DNA of 34,692 nucleotides from Wenyingzhuangia aestuarii (GCF_011927765.1 NZ_JAATJG010000001.1:1-34692); one strand, 5' to 3'. Shown: positions 8,935 through 16,517, numbered from the stretch's first letter. Notes: generated from the letters alone by a model not told the origin. Numbers and translations are program-made.

Positions 8935-8946
8935 AAATACCCTACC
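8935..8946 (-). promoter_or_regulatory. shared motif GGTAGGGTATTT upstream of the fecR gene
   Basis: The 12-mer lies 38 bases before the fecR ATG. The same 12-mer occurs at 9585-9596 upstream of the divergent lipoprotein gene, also followed by an AT-rich AATA stretch. Two exact copies in front of two genes beside an ECF sigma gene suggest the promoter element this sigma recognises, or an operator. Confidence 0.55.
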
Positions 8947-8980
8947 TTAAATAGCTTGTAAATTTTTGATTTGTAGAATT

Positions 8981-9496
8981 TTATATTTTTTTATCTATAC
9001 TTTGTCTTAGCTTTAACAAAGCACCATGCATTCTTTTTTCTACAGCTTTTACAGATATCTCTAACATCTCAGCAATTTCTCTATATTTTTTTCCTTCTAT
9101 TCTATTCAATAAAAACACTTCTCTTTCTCCAGCTGTTAAATCATCTAACGCTTTTTGAAGCTTTACCATAAATTCTTTTTCTTCTAAAATAAAATCAGGA
9201 GATTCAATATTACTATCTTCTTTTCCAGAATGTTGCTGGTATTTTAACTTTACTCTAAAGTGTGCAACTTCATTTAAAAATTGATTATTAGCAATGGTAT
9301 ATAAATAAGACTTAGCTTTTTCAAAAATAACTTTGGCACAATTATCCCAAAGTTTAATAAAGGCTTCTTGAACTAAATCTTCTGCTCTATCTTGATCTCC
9401 ACATTTATAATACATAAAGCTATAAAGAGATTTGCTATATTTTTTATAGAGAGCTTCATATATTTTAGCTTCACAAACGGAAGGTTCTTTTAACAT
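8981..9496 (-). CDS. ECF (FecI/RpoE-type) RNA polymerase sigma factor
   Basis: A 171-residue sigma-70 family member with only regions 2 and 4. Region 2 is visible as YSKSLYSFMYYKCGDQ then AEDLVQEAFIKLWDN, the core-binding and -10-melting segment. Region 4 shows AGEREVFLLNRIEGKKYREI and an HTH with ISVKAVEKRMHGALLKLRQ for -35 contact. It directs RNA polymerase to genes for cell-surface signalling and is kept inactive by the FecR product downstream. Upstream on its own strand only a weak TATATTTA box is seen, so basal expression is probably low. Its probable targets are the fecR-receptor pair and the divergent lipoprotein gene. Confidence 0.95.
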   Translation of the reverse strand: MLKEPSVCEAKIYEALYKKYSKSLYSFMYYKCGDQDRAEDLVQEAFIKLWDNCAKVIFEKAKSYLYTIANNQFLNEVAHFRVKLKYQQHSGKEDSNIESPDFILEEKEFMVKLQKALDDLTAGEREVFLLNRIEGKKYREIAEMLEISVKAVEKRMHGALLKLRQSIDKKI

Positions 9497-9584
9497 ATTT
9501 TCTATTTAATATTTTAAATATAAATTATTTAAACCTATCTAAACTCCAAAAACAATTACAATTATTTAATTTTTTCTTAAATTA

Positions 9585-9596
9585 TGGTAGGGTATT
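9585..9596 (+). promoter_or_regulatory. shared motif GGTAGGGTATTT upstream of the repeat lipoprotein gene
   Basis: Exact copy of the motif at 8935-8946, here 45 bases before ATG 9642. It is the second member of the pair used to infer co-regulation by the ECF sigma factor. Confidence 0.55.
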
Positions 9597-9641
9597 TTAA
9601 TAAACAGCTGTTTAAGTAGTATAAATCTAAAAAACTATATC

Positions 9642-10484
9642 ATGAAATACACAAAATCTATTTTAGGAATTGTAGCAGCATCATTTTTATTTATTAGCTG
9701 CCAAAACAGTAGTTCTAAGATTGAAAGTGATGAAATAACAACTTCTCAAGCTACTGATGAACTTACTCAAGACGATTTAACATCTATTATAGAAACATTA
9801 AGTATTAGCTATCCTATTACAACCGTAAATAGTGATGATACTAATGAAACTATTAGCTCTGATGAAGAATTGGAAGATTACAACAAACAGTCTAACAGAC
9901 CAAAAATTGAATTTCCAATTGAAATTACAGTAGATGGAGAAACCGTAATTATAAACTCTATTAAAGAGTTAAAAGCATTAATTGGTAAACGAACACACAG
10001 AAAAGCTCACTTAGGAATTTTATATCCCGTAACAGTAATTAATACTGATGAAACTACCACCGAAATTACAGATAAAGAAGCTATGAAAGCTTATATAGAA
10101 ACTTTGGAAGAAGGTACTAAACCTACTTTTCAATTTCCTATATCTGTAAAAGATAAAGAAGGAACTATAACAGAAGTTAGTGATGAAGAAGCTCTTGAAG
10201 CTTACCTTCAAGAAAAAAAAGGTAGAAACAATAACAAACCCTCTGTAAAAAGAGCTCCTTTTAAATTAGTATATCCTGTTACATTAATAAACACAGATGA
10301 AACTACTACCGAAATTACAGACAAAGATGCTATGAAATTATACATGGATTCTTTAGAAGAAAACACTAGACCTGTATTTGAATTTCCTATATCTGTAGAA
10401 GATAAAAAAGGAACTGTTACCGAATTATCTAGTGAAGATGAACTTGAGGCATATTTAAAAGAAACAAAAAAGAGAAAAAAATAA
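9642..10484 (+). CDS. repeat-built acidic lipoprotein of unknown function
   Basis: This 280-residue protein has a lipoprotein signal peptide with LFISC (Cys20), so it should be lipid-anchored in the envelope. After a Ser/Thr/Asp-rich linker it has six related units of about 25-35 residues starting near residues 57, 91, 128, 165, 211 and 248. Each begins YP[IV] or FPI, continues into a short strand with a D/N-rich turn followed by TEI or TEV, and ends in a helix such as EEALEAYL or KEAMKAYI. Units alternate, so the protein can be read as three double repeats. The second and third are nearly identical in DNA (10037-10078 and 10293-10332). It diverges from the ECF sigma gene and shares its promoter motif with fecR. 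I do not recognise the family; a surface or periplasmic binding role is only inferred. Confidence 0.8.
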   Translation: MKYTKSILGIVAASFLFISCQNSSSKIESDEITTSQATDELTQDDLTSIIETLSISYPITTVNSDDTNETISSDEELEDYNKQSNRPKIEFPIEITVDGETVIINSIKELKALIGKRTHRKAHLGILYPVTVINTDETTTEITDKEAMKAYIETLEEGTKPTFQFPISVKDKEGTITEVSDEEALEAYLQEKKGRNNNKPSVKRAPFKLVYPVTLINTDETTTEITDKDAMKLYMDSLEENTRPVFEFPISVEDKKGTVTELSSEDELEAYLKETKKRKK

Positions 10485-10509
10485 TTCTCTTTCTAAAATA
10501 TTCTAAATT

Positions 10510-10638
10510 ATGAGTGAAGAAAATATTCCAGAATCATTTCAATACCCATTTATATTAGAAGACAACAATGGTATTCCTAAAACAATAAAAAGTGATCAAG
10601 ATTTACGTCAGTTTTTAAAAGAAAACAACAGTAACTAA
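10510..10638 (+). CDS. 42-residue ORF made of one unit of the neighbouring lipoprotein repeat
   Basis: Starts MSEENIPESFQYPFILED and ends in a helix, DLRQFLKENN. The YP-strand, D/N-rich turn and ELxxYL-type helix match a single repeat unit of the 9642-10484 lipoprotein, but there is no signal peptide. It begins 25 bases after that gene's stop and is followed by a strong terminator, so it is probably the last gene of the operon. It could be a real small cytoplasmic protein or the remnant of a longer paralogue. It is too short for most automatic gene callers. Confidence 0.6.
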   Translation: MSEENIPESFQYPFILEDNNGIPKTIKSDQDLRQFLKENNSN

Positions 10639-10642
10639 TCAA

Positions 10643-10684
10643 AAACCCCTTACAATCTAAAAGTTTGCAAGGGGTTTAATTTTT
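10643..10684 (+). terminator. intrinsic terminator after the lipoprotein operon
   Basis: AAACCCCTT (10643-10651) pairs perfectly with AAGGGGTTT (10669-10677), followed by AATTTTT. Confidence 0.85.
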
Positions 10685-10712
10685 AAGCAACTTTGCCTAA
10701 AATTAAAATATA

Positions 10713-11078
10713 ATGATTTTAGCTATTCTATCTTTTTTGTTCATTTCGTTTTCATATTCTCTTTTTGAAAAATTAAAAGATAAAAAAGGATATTCAGAGT
10801 TTTTAGGTCATCATTTAAAAAACAACAAACTTGGAAACTTATTTTGGTGGTTTTTAGTTTTTACAAATAGCATTACTACTCTATTTTTGTTAATTGCTAT
10901 TAGTAGTATCTTTTTTGATTTTATTCTGATTTCTGAAATTCTAGTATATCAAATATGTACCATTAACATTTTAATTCTTTTAGTTGGACAAAGAATTGCT
11001 GGAGATTTTCAAGGAGCAGCCAATTTAGGAATCTATTTAATTGTAACCATTTTAGGATGGTATCTACAAATTCAATAA
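10713..11078 (+). CDS. small four-helix membrane protein, possibly DoxX-like
   Basis: A 121-residue hydrophobic protein with about four membrane segments (near residues 1-15, 45-68, 72-92 and 102-118). Charged loops include KLKDKKGYSE and GQRIAGDFQGAA. The RIAGDFQGAANLGIY stretch before the last helix resembles the C-terminal part of DoxX-like quinone/oxidoreductase-associated membrane proteins, but the resemblance is weak. It lies between two terminators, so it is transcribed alone; the only promoter-like element seen is CAACTTTG about 15 bases before the ATG. No function can be assigned safely. Confidence 0.7.
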   Translation: MILAILSFLFISFSYSLFEKLKDKKGYSEFLGHHLKNNKLGNLFWWFLVFTNSITTLFLLIAISSIFFDFILISEILVYQICTINILILLVGQRIAGDFQGAANLGIYLIVTILGWYLQIQ

Positions 11079-11139
11079 AAAATTAATCACTATAAATATT
11101 ATTTATTGATTTTTATATAACAATAAATAATACAACTAA

Positions 11140-11178
11140 AAACAAAGCCTCTTAAAGTTAATTTAAGAGGCTTTGTTT
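11140..11178. terminator. bidirectional terminator between convergent genes
   Basis: Perfect 17-bp stem: AAACAAAGCCTCTTAAA (11140-11156) and its complement (11162-11178) around a five-base loop. It can end the plus-strand membrane-protein gene, and lies 55 bases beyond the stop of the minus-strand methyltransferase gene. Confidence 0.85.
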
Positions 11179-11232
11179 ATTTAATAATACATTTATATAG
11201 CAAACGCACTTAACACAGCTTAAAACGATTAA

Positions 11233-12240
11233 TTATTCATTTTTCATGTTTTTTAGTAGATATATTAAAGAAGAATACTCTCCTGTTTGTTTTGCTTTTT
11301 TATTTGACCTATATCCGTTAATAATTGCTTTGATAAAATTCTTTTTACCTGTTTTGTATTGTTCACTTAATAAAGAAACATAAAAAGCATCAAACTTCAT
11401 CGGAAGTGTTTTTATTACTTTTATTAATTCTGTTGCAAACAATCTATTCATTGCAGTTTGAGAAAAATGCCACAAATGTCTTGGGGTATCATAAGCAGCC
11501 CAATATTCTTTATAAAGCTCTGCATCGTAACTTTTATAATTTGGAACCGCAATTACCAAAACTCCATCTGGTTTTAACAATTGTTTTAATCTATAAATAT
11601 ACATATCCAAATCGTGAACATGCTCTAAAGAATGCCACATGGTAATTACATCAAATAAATATGGATTGCTTTCTTTCTCTACATTTTCATCTTCAAATTT
11701 TAAAACTTCTTTTTCTACATTTTTAGTTTCGTGATCTGAATGATGATATAACTTTGTTTGTCTATAACTTTGTTTGTAATCTAAATCTTTTTCAGTTGCT
11801 GCAAAATCATCATCAAAAAAAGCATGAATATTTGAATAGATATAAGTACGATCTTCTAATTTTTCAAAAGCTTTTTCCCTTGCTTTTTCACTAGGTTCTA
11901 TTCCAGTTACCTTCCATCCTGCTTGCTGACATATTTTTAAAAAATCTCCAGTTCCACAACCAATATCTAAAACCTTTTTTTCTTCTACAGAAAAAGAATT
12001 TAAAAGCTCTAACTTTTTTTGCAAAGCATATTTCTTAACCTTATTGTATACAATTTCCGTAATTGTTTTATTACTATCGGTATGAGAAATATAATTTTCT
12101 GTTTCGTAATACTTTCCTAAATTTTCTTTTTTAGGTCTAGGATTAGTAATTAGTAAATCGATACGATCATCTAATAACAATTCAAAATTTTCTTTTGAAA
12201 CTGAAAAATCTTTGGTTTTTATATATGTTTTTAAAGCCAT
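11233..12240 (-). CDS. class I SAM-dependent methyltransferase with a charged insertion
   Basis: A 335-residue Rossmann-fold methyltransferase. Motif I is VLDIGCGTGDFL, the acidic loop is VTGIEPSEKA, and the post-II segment DVITMWHSLEHVHDLD is typical of the Methyltransf_23 group. Later, PRHLWHFSQTAMNRLF marks a family common in Bacteroidota that often acts in cell-envelope glycan or lipid biosynthesis; the substrate is unknown. Between the motif II region and DVITMWHSLEHV lies about 50 charged residues (DDDFAATEKDLDYKQS and onward, ending NVEKESNPYLF). They appear to be an insertion relative to the compact fold. Two TAnnTTTG boxes lie upstream at 12306-12313 and 12324-12331. Confidence 0.85.
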   Translation of the reverse strand: MALKTYIKTKDFSVSKENFELLLDDRIDLLITNPRPKKENLGKYYETENYISHTDSNKTITEIVYNKVKKYALQKKLELLNSFSVEEKKVLDIGCGTGDFLKICQQAGWKVTGIEPSEKAREKAFEKLEDRTYIYSNIHAFFDDDFAATEKDLDYKQSYRQTKLYHHSDHETKNVEKEVLKFEDENVEKESNPYLFDVITMWHSLEHVHDLDMYIYRLKQLLKPDGVLVIAVPNYKSYDAELYKEYWAAYDTPRHLWHFSQTAMNRLFATELIKVIKTLPMKFDAFYVSLLSEQYKTGKKNFIKAIINGYRSNKKAKQTGEYSSLIYLLKNMKNE

Positions 12241-12305
12241 TTTCTAGGTAAAAATTTTAAAACTAAATTCTATTTTACAAAACCATCTTAATAAAATAAC
12301 AATAT

Positions 12306-12331
12306 CAAATATAGACAGCCACACAAAGATA
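12306..12331 (-). promoter_or_regulatory. tandem -7 boxes for the methyltransferase gene
   Basis: TATATTTG (12306-12313) and TATCTTTG (12324-12331) on the minus strand both fit TAnnTTTG. They lie 66 and 84 bases before the ATG. Confidence 0.45.
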
Positions 12332-12407
12332 CTTTAATCCATTTTTCAACGGAAAGAAATCATCATTAAAACTAAAATTTATATTTATTTTGTAATTATG
12401 TAAAACA

Positions 12408-12441
12408 AAAAAAGAGGATGTTAATTCACATCCTCTTTTTT
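12408..12441 (-). terminator. mnmG terminator (possibly bidirectional)
   Basis: AAAAAAGAGGATG (12408-12420) pairs with CATCCTCTTTTTT (12429-12441) around an eight-base loop. The A-run on one side and T-run on the other allow termination of minus-strand transcripts from mnmG. Confidence 0.85.
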
Positions 12442-12454
12442 AAATTCTCTATTT

Positions 12455-12468
12455 GTTCCACGTGGAAC
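12455..12468. other. parS site 1 (ParB-binding centromere-like palindrome)
   Basis: GTTCCACGTGGAAC is a perfect 14-base palindrome matching the widely conserved chromosomal parS core, consensus GTTTCACGTGAAAC with C/G variants at position 4/11. It sits between the mnmG stop and its terminator. Confidence 0.85.
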
Positions 12469-12476
12469 GCTATTTT

Positions 12477-14354
12477 TTATCTTCCCATATAAACCAACAA
12501 AACAGAAACATCTGATGGTGAAACACCACTAATTCTACTCGCTTGTGATATTGTTACAGGCTGAATTTTAGTTAATTTTTGCTGCGCTTCTGTAGACAAA
12601 GATTTTACTTTATAATAATCAAAACTCTTAGGAATAGATATATTTTCTAAACGTTGTAGTTTATCTGCATTATTCTTTTCTTTCTCTATATAACCCGCAT
12701 ATTTTACTTTAACCTCTGCTTGTTCTAAAACTTCAGAATCCATATCGTGCTCTTTAATAAAATCAGCAACTCCAGGGAACCTTACAACATCATTAAAATC
12801 TATTTGAGGTCTAGATGCTACCTTATACATTTTAACAGATTGGTTAATTACGGCAGATCCTTTTTCTTCAAGAATAGGATTTACATCTCCTGGTTTAATA
12901 CTTGTTTGTTCTAAAAACTCAACCAACAAATCAGATTTCCTAACCTTTTCTTTTACTCTTTCTAAACGTTCATCAGAAGCTAAACCAATTGCATTAGATA
13001 ATGGAGTTAATCTAATATCTGCATTATCTTGACGCAATAGAGTTCTATATTCAGCTCTAGAAGTAAACATTCTATAAGGTTCTTCTGTTCCTTTTGTAAT
13101 TAAATCATCTATTAAAACTCCAATATAAGCTTCGTCTCTTTTTAAAATAAAAGGAGGTCTTTTTTGAACTTTTAAAGCTGCATTTATACCAGCCATTAAT
13201 CCTTGTGCACCAGCTTCTTCATAACCTGTAGTACCATTAATTTGTCCAGCAAAAAACAAATTCTTAACCAATTTAGTTTCTAAAGAATGTGTTAATTGTG
13301 TTGGTGGAAAATAATCATACTCAATTGCATATCCATAACGCAAGAATTTTACATTTTCAAACCCAGCAACTTTACGCAAAGCTTTATCTTGAACATCTTC
13401 TGGTAAAGAAGTAGAAAAACCATTTACATAAATTTCTACTGTATTCCAACCTTCCGGTTCTACAAAAATTTGATGTTTATCCTTAGTTGCAAAACGATCA
13501 ATTTTATCTTCAATAGAAGGACAATAACGTGGACCTGTAGATTGAATTCTACCATTAAACATTGGAGACCTATCAAAACCACTACGCAACAAATCGTGCA
13601 CTTCCTGAGAAGTGTAACTCATATAACAAGAACGTTGTTCTACTAAAGGTTTTGTAGTAGGCAAATAAGAAAATTTCTCAGGATTCTCATCACCTGGTTG
13701 TTCTATCATTTTAGAAAAATCTAAAGATCTAGCATCAACTCTTGGAGGAGTTCCCGTCTTCATTCGTCCTGCTTCAAAACCAACTTTCACTAAATCTTCA
13801 GTAATTCCAGTAGAAGCACTTTCACCAGACCTACCTCCACCAAAAGATTTTTCTCCAATATGAATTAACCCATTTAAAAAAGTTCCTGCAGTAATAATTA
13901 CAGATTCAGCTTTTATAACAAATCCTAATCCTGTTTTTACTCCTTTAATTTCTCTATCTTCAATAACCAAACCTTTAATCATGTCCTGATAAAAATCAAG
14001 ATTATCGGTATGTTCCAACATCACTCTCCACTCTTCTGCAAAACGCATTCTGTCAGACTGAGCTCTTGGACTCCACATAGCAGGTCCTTTAGATTTATTT
14101 AACATTTTAAATTGAATAGCAGTTTTATCTGTAACAATTCCACTATACCCTCCTAATGCATCAATTTCTCTTACTATCTGACCTTTTGCAATTCCTCCCA
14201 TAGCAGGATTACAACTCATTTGAGCAATGTTTTGTAAACTCATGGTTACTAATAAAGTTTTAGCACCCATATTTGCAGCAGCAGCAGCAGCTTCAGAACC
14301 TGCATGACCCCCTCCTACAACAATTACATCATATGTATCTGTAAATAAACTCAT
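12477..14354 (-). CDS. mnmG: tRNA uridine-5-carboxymethylaminomethyl modification enzyme MnmG
   Basis: FAD-dependent enzyme that, with the GTPase MnmE, adds the carboxymethylaminomethyl group to U34 of tRNAs reading split codon boxes. The 625 residues match the family length. The N-terminal dinucleotide fold shows VIVVGGGHAGSEAA. Conserved segments follow: SCNPAMGGIAKGQIVREIDALGG cut into recognisable blocks, RTGTPPR-like MKTGTPPRVDA, and AGQINGTTGYEEAGAQG. The C-terminal helical domain ends ASRISGVSPSDVSVLL. It is preceded by ybeY on the same strand with a 67-base gap, and the gene is bracketed by two parS sites. In many bacteria this gene (gidA) lies near the origin, as it does here. Confidence 0.98.
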   Translation of the reverse strand: MSLFTDTYDVIVVGGGHAGSEAAAAAANMGAKTLLVTMSLQNIAQMSCNPAMGGIAKGQIVREIDALGGYSGIVTDKTAIQFKMLNKSKGPAMWSPRAQSDRMRFAEEWRVMLEHTDNLDFYQDMIKGLVIEDREIKGVKTGLGFVIKAESVIITAGTFLNGLIHIGEKSFGGGRSGESASTGITEDLVKVGFEAGRMKTGTPPRVDARSLDFSKMIEQPGDENPEKFSYLPTTKPLVEQRSCYMSYTSQEVHDLLRSGFDRSPMFNGRIQSTGPRYCPSIEDKIDRFATKDKHQIFVEPEGWNTVEIYVNGFSTSLPEDVQDKALRKVAGFENVKFLRYGYAIEYDYFPPTQLTHSLETKLVKNLFFAGQINGTTGYEEAGAQGLMAGINAALKVQKRPPFILKRDEAYIGVLIDDLITKGTEEPYRMFTSRAEYRTLLRQDNADIRLTPLSNAIGLASDERLERVKEKVRKSDLLVEFLEQTSIKPGDVNPILEEKGSAVINQSVKMYKVASRPQIDFNDVVRFPGVADFIKEHDMDSEVLEQAEVKVKYAGYIEKEKNNADKLQRLENISIPKSFDYYKVKSLSTEAQQKLTKIQPVTISQASRISGVSPSDVSVLLVYMGR

Positions 14355-14408
14355 ATATTTATTTTCAATTTAAAAGTTAAATTAAAATTCAACCTTATTT
14401 TATCGTTT

Positions 14409-14422
14409 GTTCCACGTGGAAC
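14409..14422. other. parS site 2
   Basis: A second perfect GTTCCACGTGGAAC palindrome, in the short ybeY-mnmG gap. Its last base is also the last base of the ybeY stop codon. Confidence 0.85.
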
Positions 14423-14835
14423 TATTTAGCAATTTTTGCTATATAATAATCTTCTTTGCTTCGCATTACTCTTACATCATCTGGTTGTTTGTCTTTGTAA
14501 CCACAATAATGTAAAATACCATGAATCATAACACGATTCATTTCATCTCTAAAATCAATATTCAAATCTTTAGCATTATCAAACACACGTTCTACCGATA
14601 TAAAAATATCACCAGAAATTAATTTTCCCATCGTATAATCAAAGCTAATAATATCTGTTAAAGTATCATGATCTAAAAATTCTACATTTAATTTATGTAG
14701 ATATTCATCATCACAAAAGATATAATTGATATCTCCTTCTTCAAAACCCTCTTCTTGTAAAGCATTCTGAATCCATTCCACATGATGATTTGGATTAATT
14801 AATTCAAAATCAGCTTCATAAGTAAAATCTATCAT
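14422..14835 (-). CDS. ybeY: endoribonuclease YbeY (rRNA maturation factor)
   Basis: Zinc-dependent endoribonuclease of 137 residues involved in 16S rRNA 3'-end processing and ribosome quality control. The metal site is visible as MIHGILHYCGYKDKQPDD: His-Gly-x-Leu-His, with Lys-Asp in place of the usual Asp-His of proteobacterial enzymes. LNVEFLDHDTLTDIISFDY is the conserved segment preceding it. A longer frame opens at 14943, but the start MIDFTYEADF at 14835 is chosen because it gives the normal length and follows a TACCTTTG -7 box at 14853-14860. The extra upstream 36 residues would lie across that promoter. mnmG follows. Confidence 0.93.
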   Translation of the reverse strand: MIDFTYEADFELINPNHHVEWIQNALQEEGFEEGDINYIFCDDEYLHKLNVEFLDHDTLTDIISFDYTMGKLISGDIFISVERVFDNAKDLNIDFRDEMNRVMIHGILHYCGYKDKQPDDVRVMRSKEDYYIAKIAK

Positions 14836-14852
14836 AGTAAAAATTTGATTTG

Positions 14853-14860
14853 CAAAGGTA
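14853..14860 (-). promoter_or_regulatory. ybeY -7 promoter box
   Basis: TACCTTTG fits TAnnTTTG and lies 17 bases before ATG 14835, which decides the start of ybeY. Confidence 0.6.
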
Positions 14861-14928
14861 ATAAATAACTTGGTAGATTGAAAGACAATAAAATAAAGTA
14901 TATCAATCATATTAATGCGTAGATAAAG

Positions 14929-14936
14929 TATATTTG
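14929..14936 (+). promoter_or_regulatory. gltX -7 promoter box
   Basis: TATATTTG fits TAnnTTTG exactly and lies 40 bases before ATG 14977. It faces away from the ybeY promoter; the two boxes are about 70 bases apart. Confidence 0.6.
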
Positions 14937-14976
14937 CAAGCAATAAAAACGAATATAAAATTCTAAAAAAGTAACC

Positions 14977-16491
14977 ATGGAAAATGTACGTGTAAGATTT
15001 GCACCAAGCCCTACAGGTCCTTTACATATTGGAGGAGTAAGAACAGCATTGTTTAACTACTTATTTGCTAAAAAGCACAACGGAACCTTTGTATTAAGAA
15101 TTGAAGACACAGACCAAACTAGGTATGTTGCCAATGCAGAAAGCTATATTACTGAATCTTTAGAATGGTGTGGAATTCCTTTTGATGAGGGTCCAGGAAA
15201 AAACGAAAAATTTGGTCCTTACCGTCAATCAGAAAGAAAGGAAATATATAAAAAATATGCTGATGCCTTGGTTGCAAGTAATCAGGCTTATTATGCTTTT
15301 GATACTTCTGAAGAGTTAGATATATTACGTAACCAAGCAGAAGCTAACAAAACAGTATTTGTTTACAACAATGTTTCACGTGAAACCTTAAACAATTCCA
15401 TCAACTTAACAAAACAAGAAGTTGAGGCTAAATTGGCTGCTGGAGAAAAATATGTGATTCGTTTTAAAACTCCAAAAGATCAAAAATTAATTTTAGACGA
15501 TATGATTCGTGGTGAAATTATTATTGATACGAATACCTTAGATGATAAAATTTTATTTAAATCTGACGGTATGCCAACTTATCATTTAGCAAATATTGTA
15601 GATGATCATTTGATGGAAATTAGTCATGTAATACGTGGAGAAGAATGGTTACCTTCTTTACCATTACACAGTTTATTATACGAAGCTTTTGGATGGATTG
15701 CACCAAAATTTGCACACTTACCGTTAATTTTAAAACCCGTAGGTAAAGGAAAACTAAGCAAACGTGATGGTGATAAATTAGGATTTCCTGTATTTCCATT
15801 AAATTATACAAATCAAGAAACTAGTGAAGTTTCTAAAGGATATAAAGAAGAAGGGTATTTTAACGATGCCTTTATAAACATGCTTGCTTTGTTAGGATGG
15901 AACCCTGGAACAGAACAAGAAATATTTTCTTTAGAAGAATTATGTAAAGAATTTAGTATTGAACGTGTTTCTAAATCGGGAGCTAAATTTAGCCCAGATA
16001 AAACAAAATGGTTCAATCAACAATACATGATGTCTACGGATATCTCTAAAATTGTGGCAGAATTTAAAGCTTTAAATAGTGAAGCTGTTACAGGTTTTGA
16101 TGATGTTTATATTACTAAGGTGATTGAAGCAGTTAGAGAACGTGCAATTTTTTCTAAAGATTTATGGGAATTGTCAGATTACTATTTTGCCAACCCTACT
16201 TCTTATGATCAAAAAGCAGCTAAAAAACAATGGAAAGAAACCACTAGTCCATTAATAAAAGAAGTTGCCAATGTAATTAAAAATATAGAAGATTTTAATA
16301 GTGCAACCATAGAAGAAAAAGTAAAGGAATACATTACTAGTAACGAATTAGGTTTTGGAAAAGTAATGCAACCATTAAGATTAAGTATTGTGGGTGCCAT
16401 GAAAGGTCCTCACCTATTTGATATTATTGAAATGATTGGTAAAGAAAATACATTAGAAAGAATAGAAAATTCAATTAAAAAATTAGGTTAA
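14977..16491 (+). CDS. gltX: glutamyl-tRNA synthetase
   Basis: Class I aminoacyl-tRNA synthetase that charges tRNA-Glu with glutamate in the cytosol. The 504 residues match the family. The HIGH box reads FAPSPTGPLHIGG near residues 8-20, and the KMSKS loop appears as GKLSKRDGDKLG. WNPGTEQEIF and the helical anticodon-binding half follow. The gene has its own promoter box and terminator and looks intact. A perfect parS palindrome is embedded in codons for NVSRET in its first third, at 15373-15386. Confidence 0.98.
   Translation: MENVRVRFAPSPTGPLHIGGVRTALFNYLFAKKHNGTFVLRIEDTDQTRYVANAESYITESLEWCGIPFDEGPGKNEKFGPYRQSERKEIYKKYADALVASNQAYYAFDTSEELDILRNQAEANKTVFVYNNVSRETLNNSINLTKQEVEAKLAAGEKYVIRFKTPKDQKLILDDMIRGEIIIDTNTLDDKILFKSDGMPTYHLANIVDDHLMEISHVIRGEEWLPSLPLHSLLYEAFGWIAPKFAHLPLILKPVGKGKLSKRDGDKLGFPVFPLNYTNQETSEVSKGYKEEGYFNDAFINMLALLGWNPGTEQEIFSLEELCKEFSIERVSKSGAKFSPDKTKWFNQQYMMSTDISKIVAEFKALNSEAVTGFDDVYITKVIEAVRERAIFSKDLWELSDYYFANPTSYDQKAAKKQWKETTSPLIKEVANVIKNIEDFNSATIEEKVKEYITSNELGFGKVMQPLRLSIVGAMKGPHLFDIIEMIGKENTLERIENSIKKLG
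15373..15386. other. parS site 3, inside gltX
   Basis: GTTTCACGTGAAAC is the exact universal parS consensus core, here within the coding sequence of gltX. It differs from sites 1 and 2 at two symmetric positions, which keeps the palindrome. Confidence 0.85.
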
Positions 16492-16517
16492 TTTTTTAAT
16501 TGAACTTATCAAAATAT

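Noticed and set aside
10020-10211. Minus-strand ORF opposite the repeat lipoprotein
   Set aside because: Its Ser/Phe-rich pattern is the reverse complement of the repeats.
11406-11645. Plus-strand ORF opposite the methyltransferase gene
   Set aside because: Low-complexity Leu/Tyr-rich translation, antisense to a clear domain.
14836-14943. 36-residue N-terminal extension of YbeY
   Set aside because: It would be translated across the -7 box and makes the protein longer than the family.
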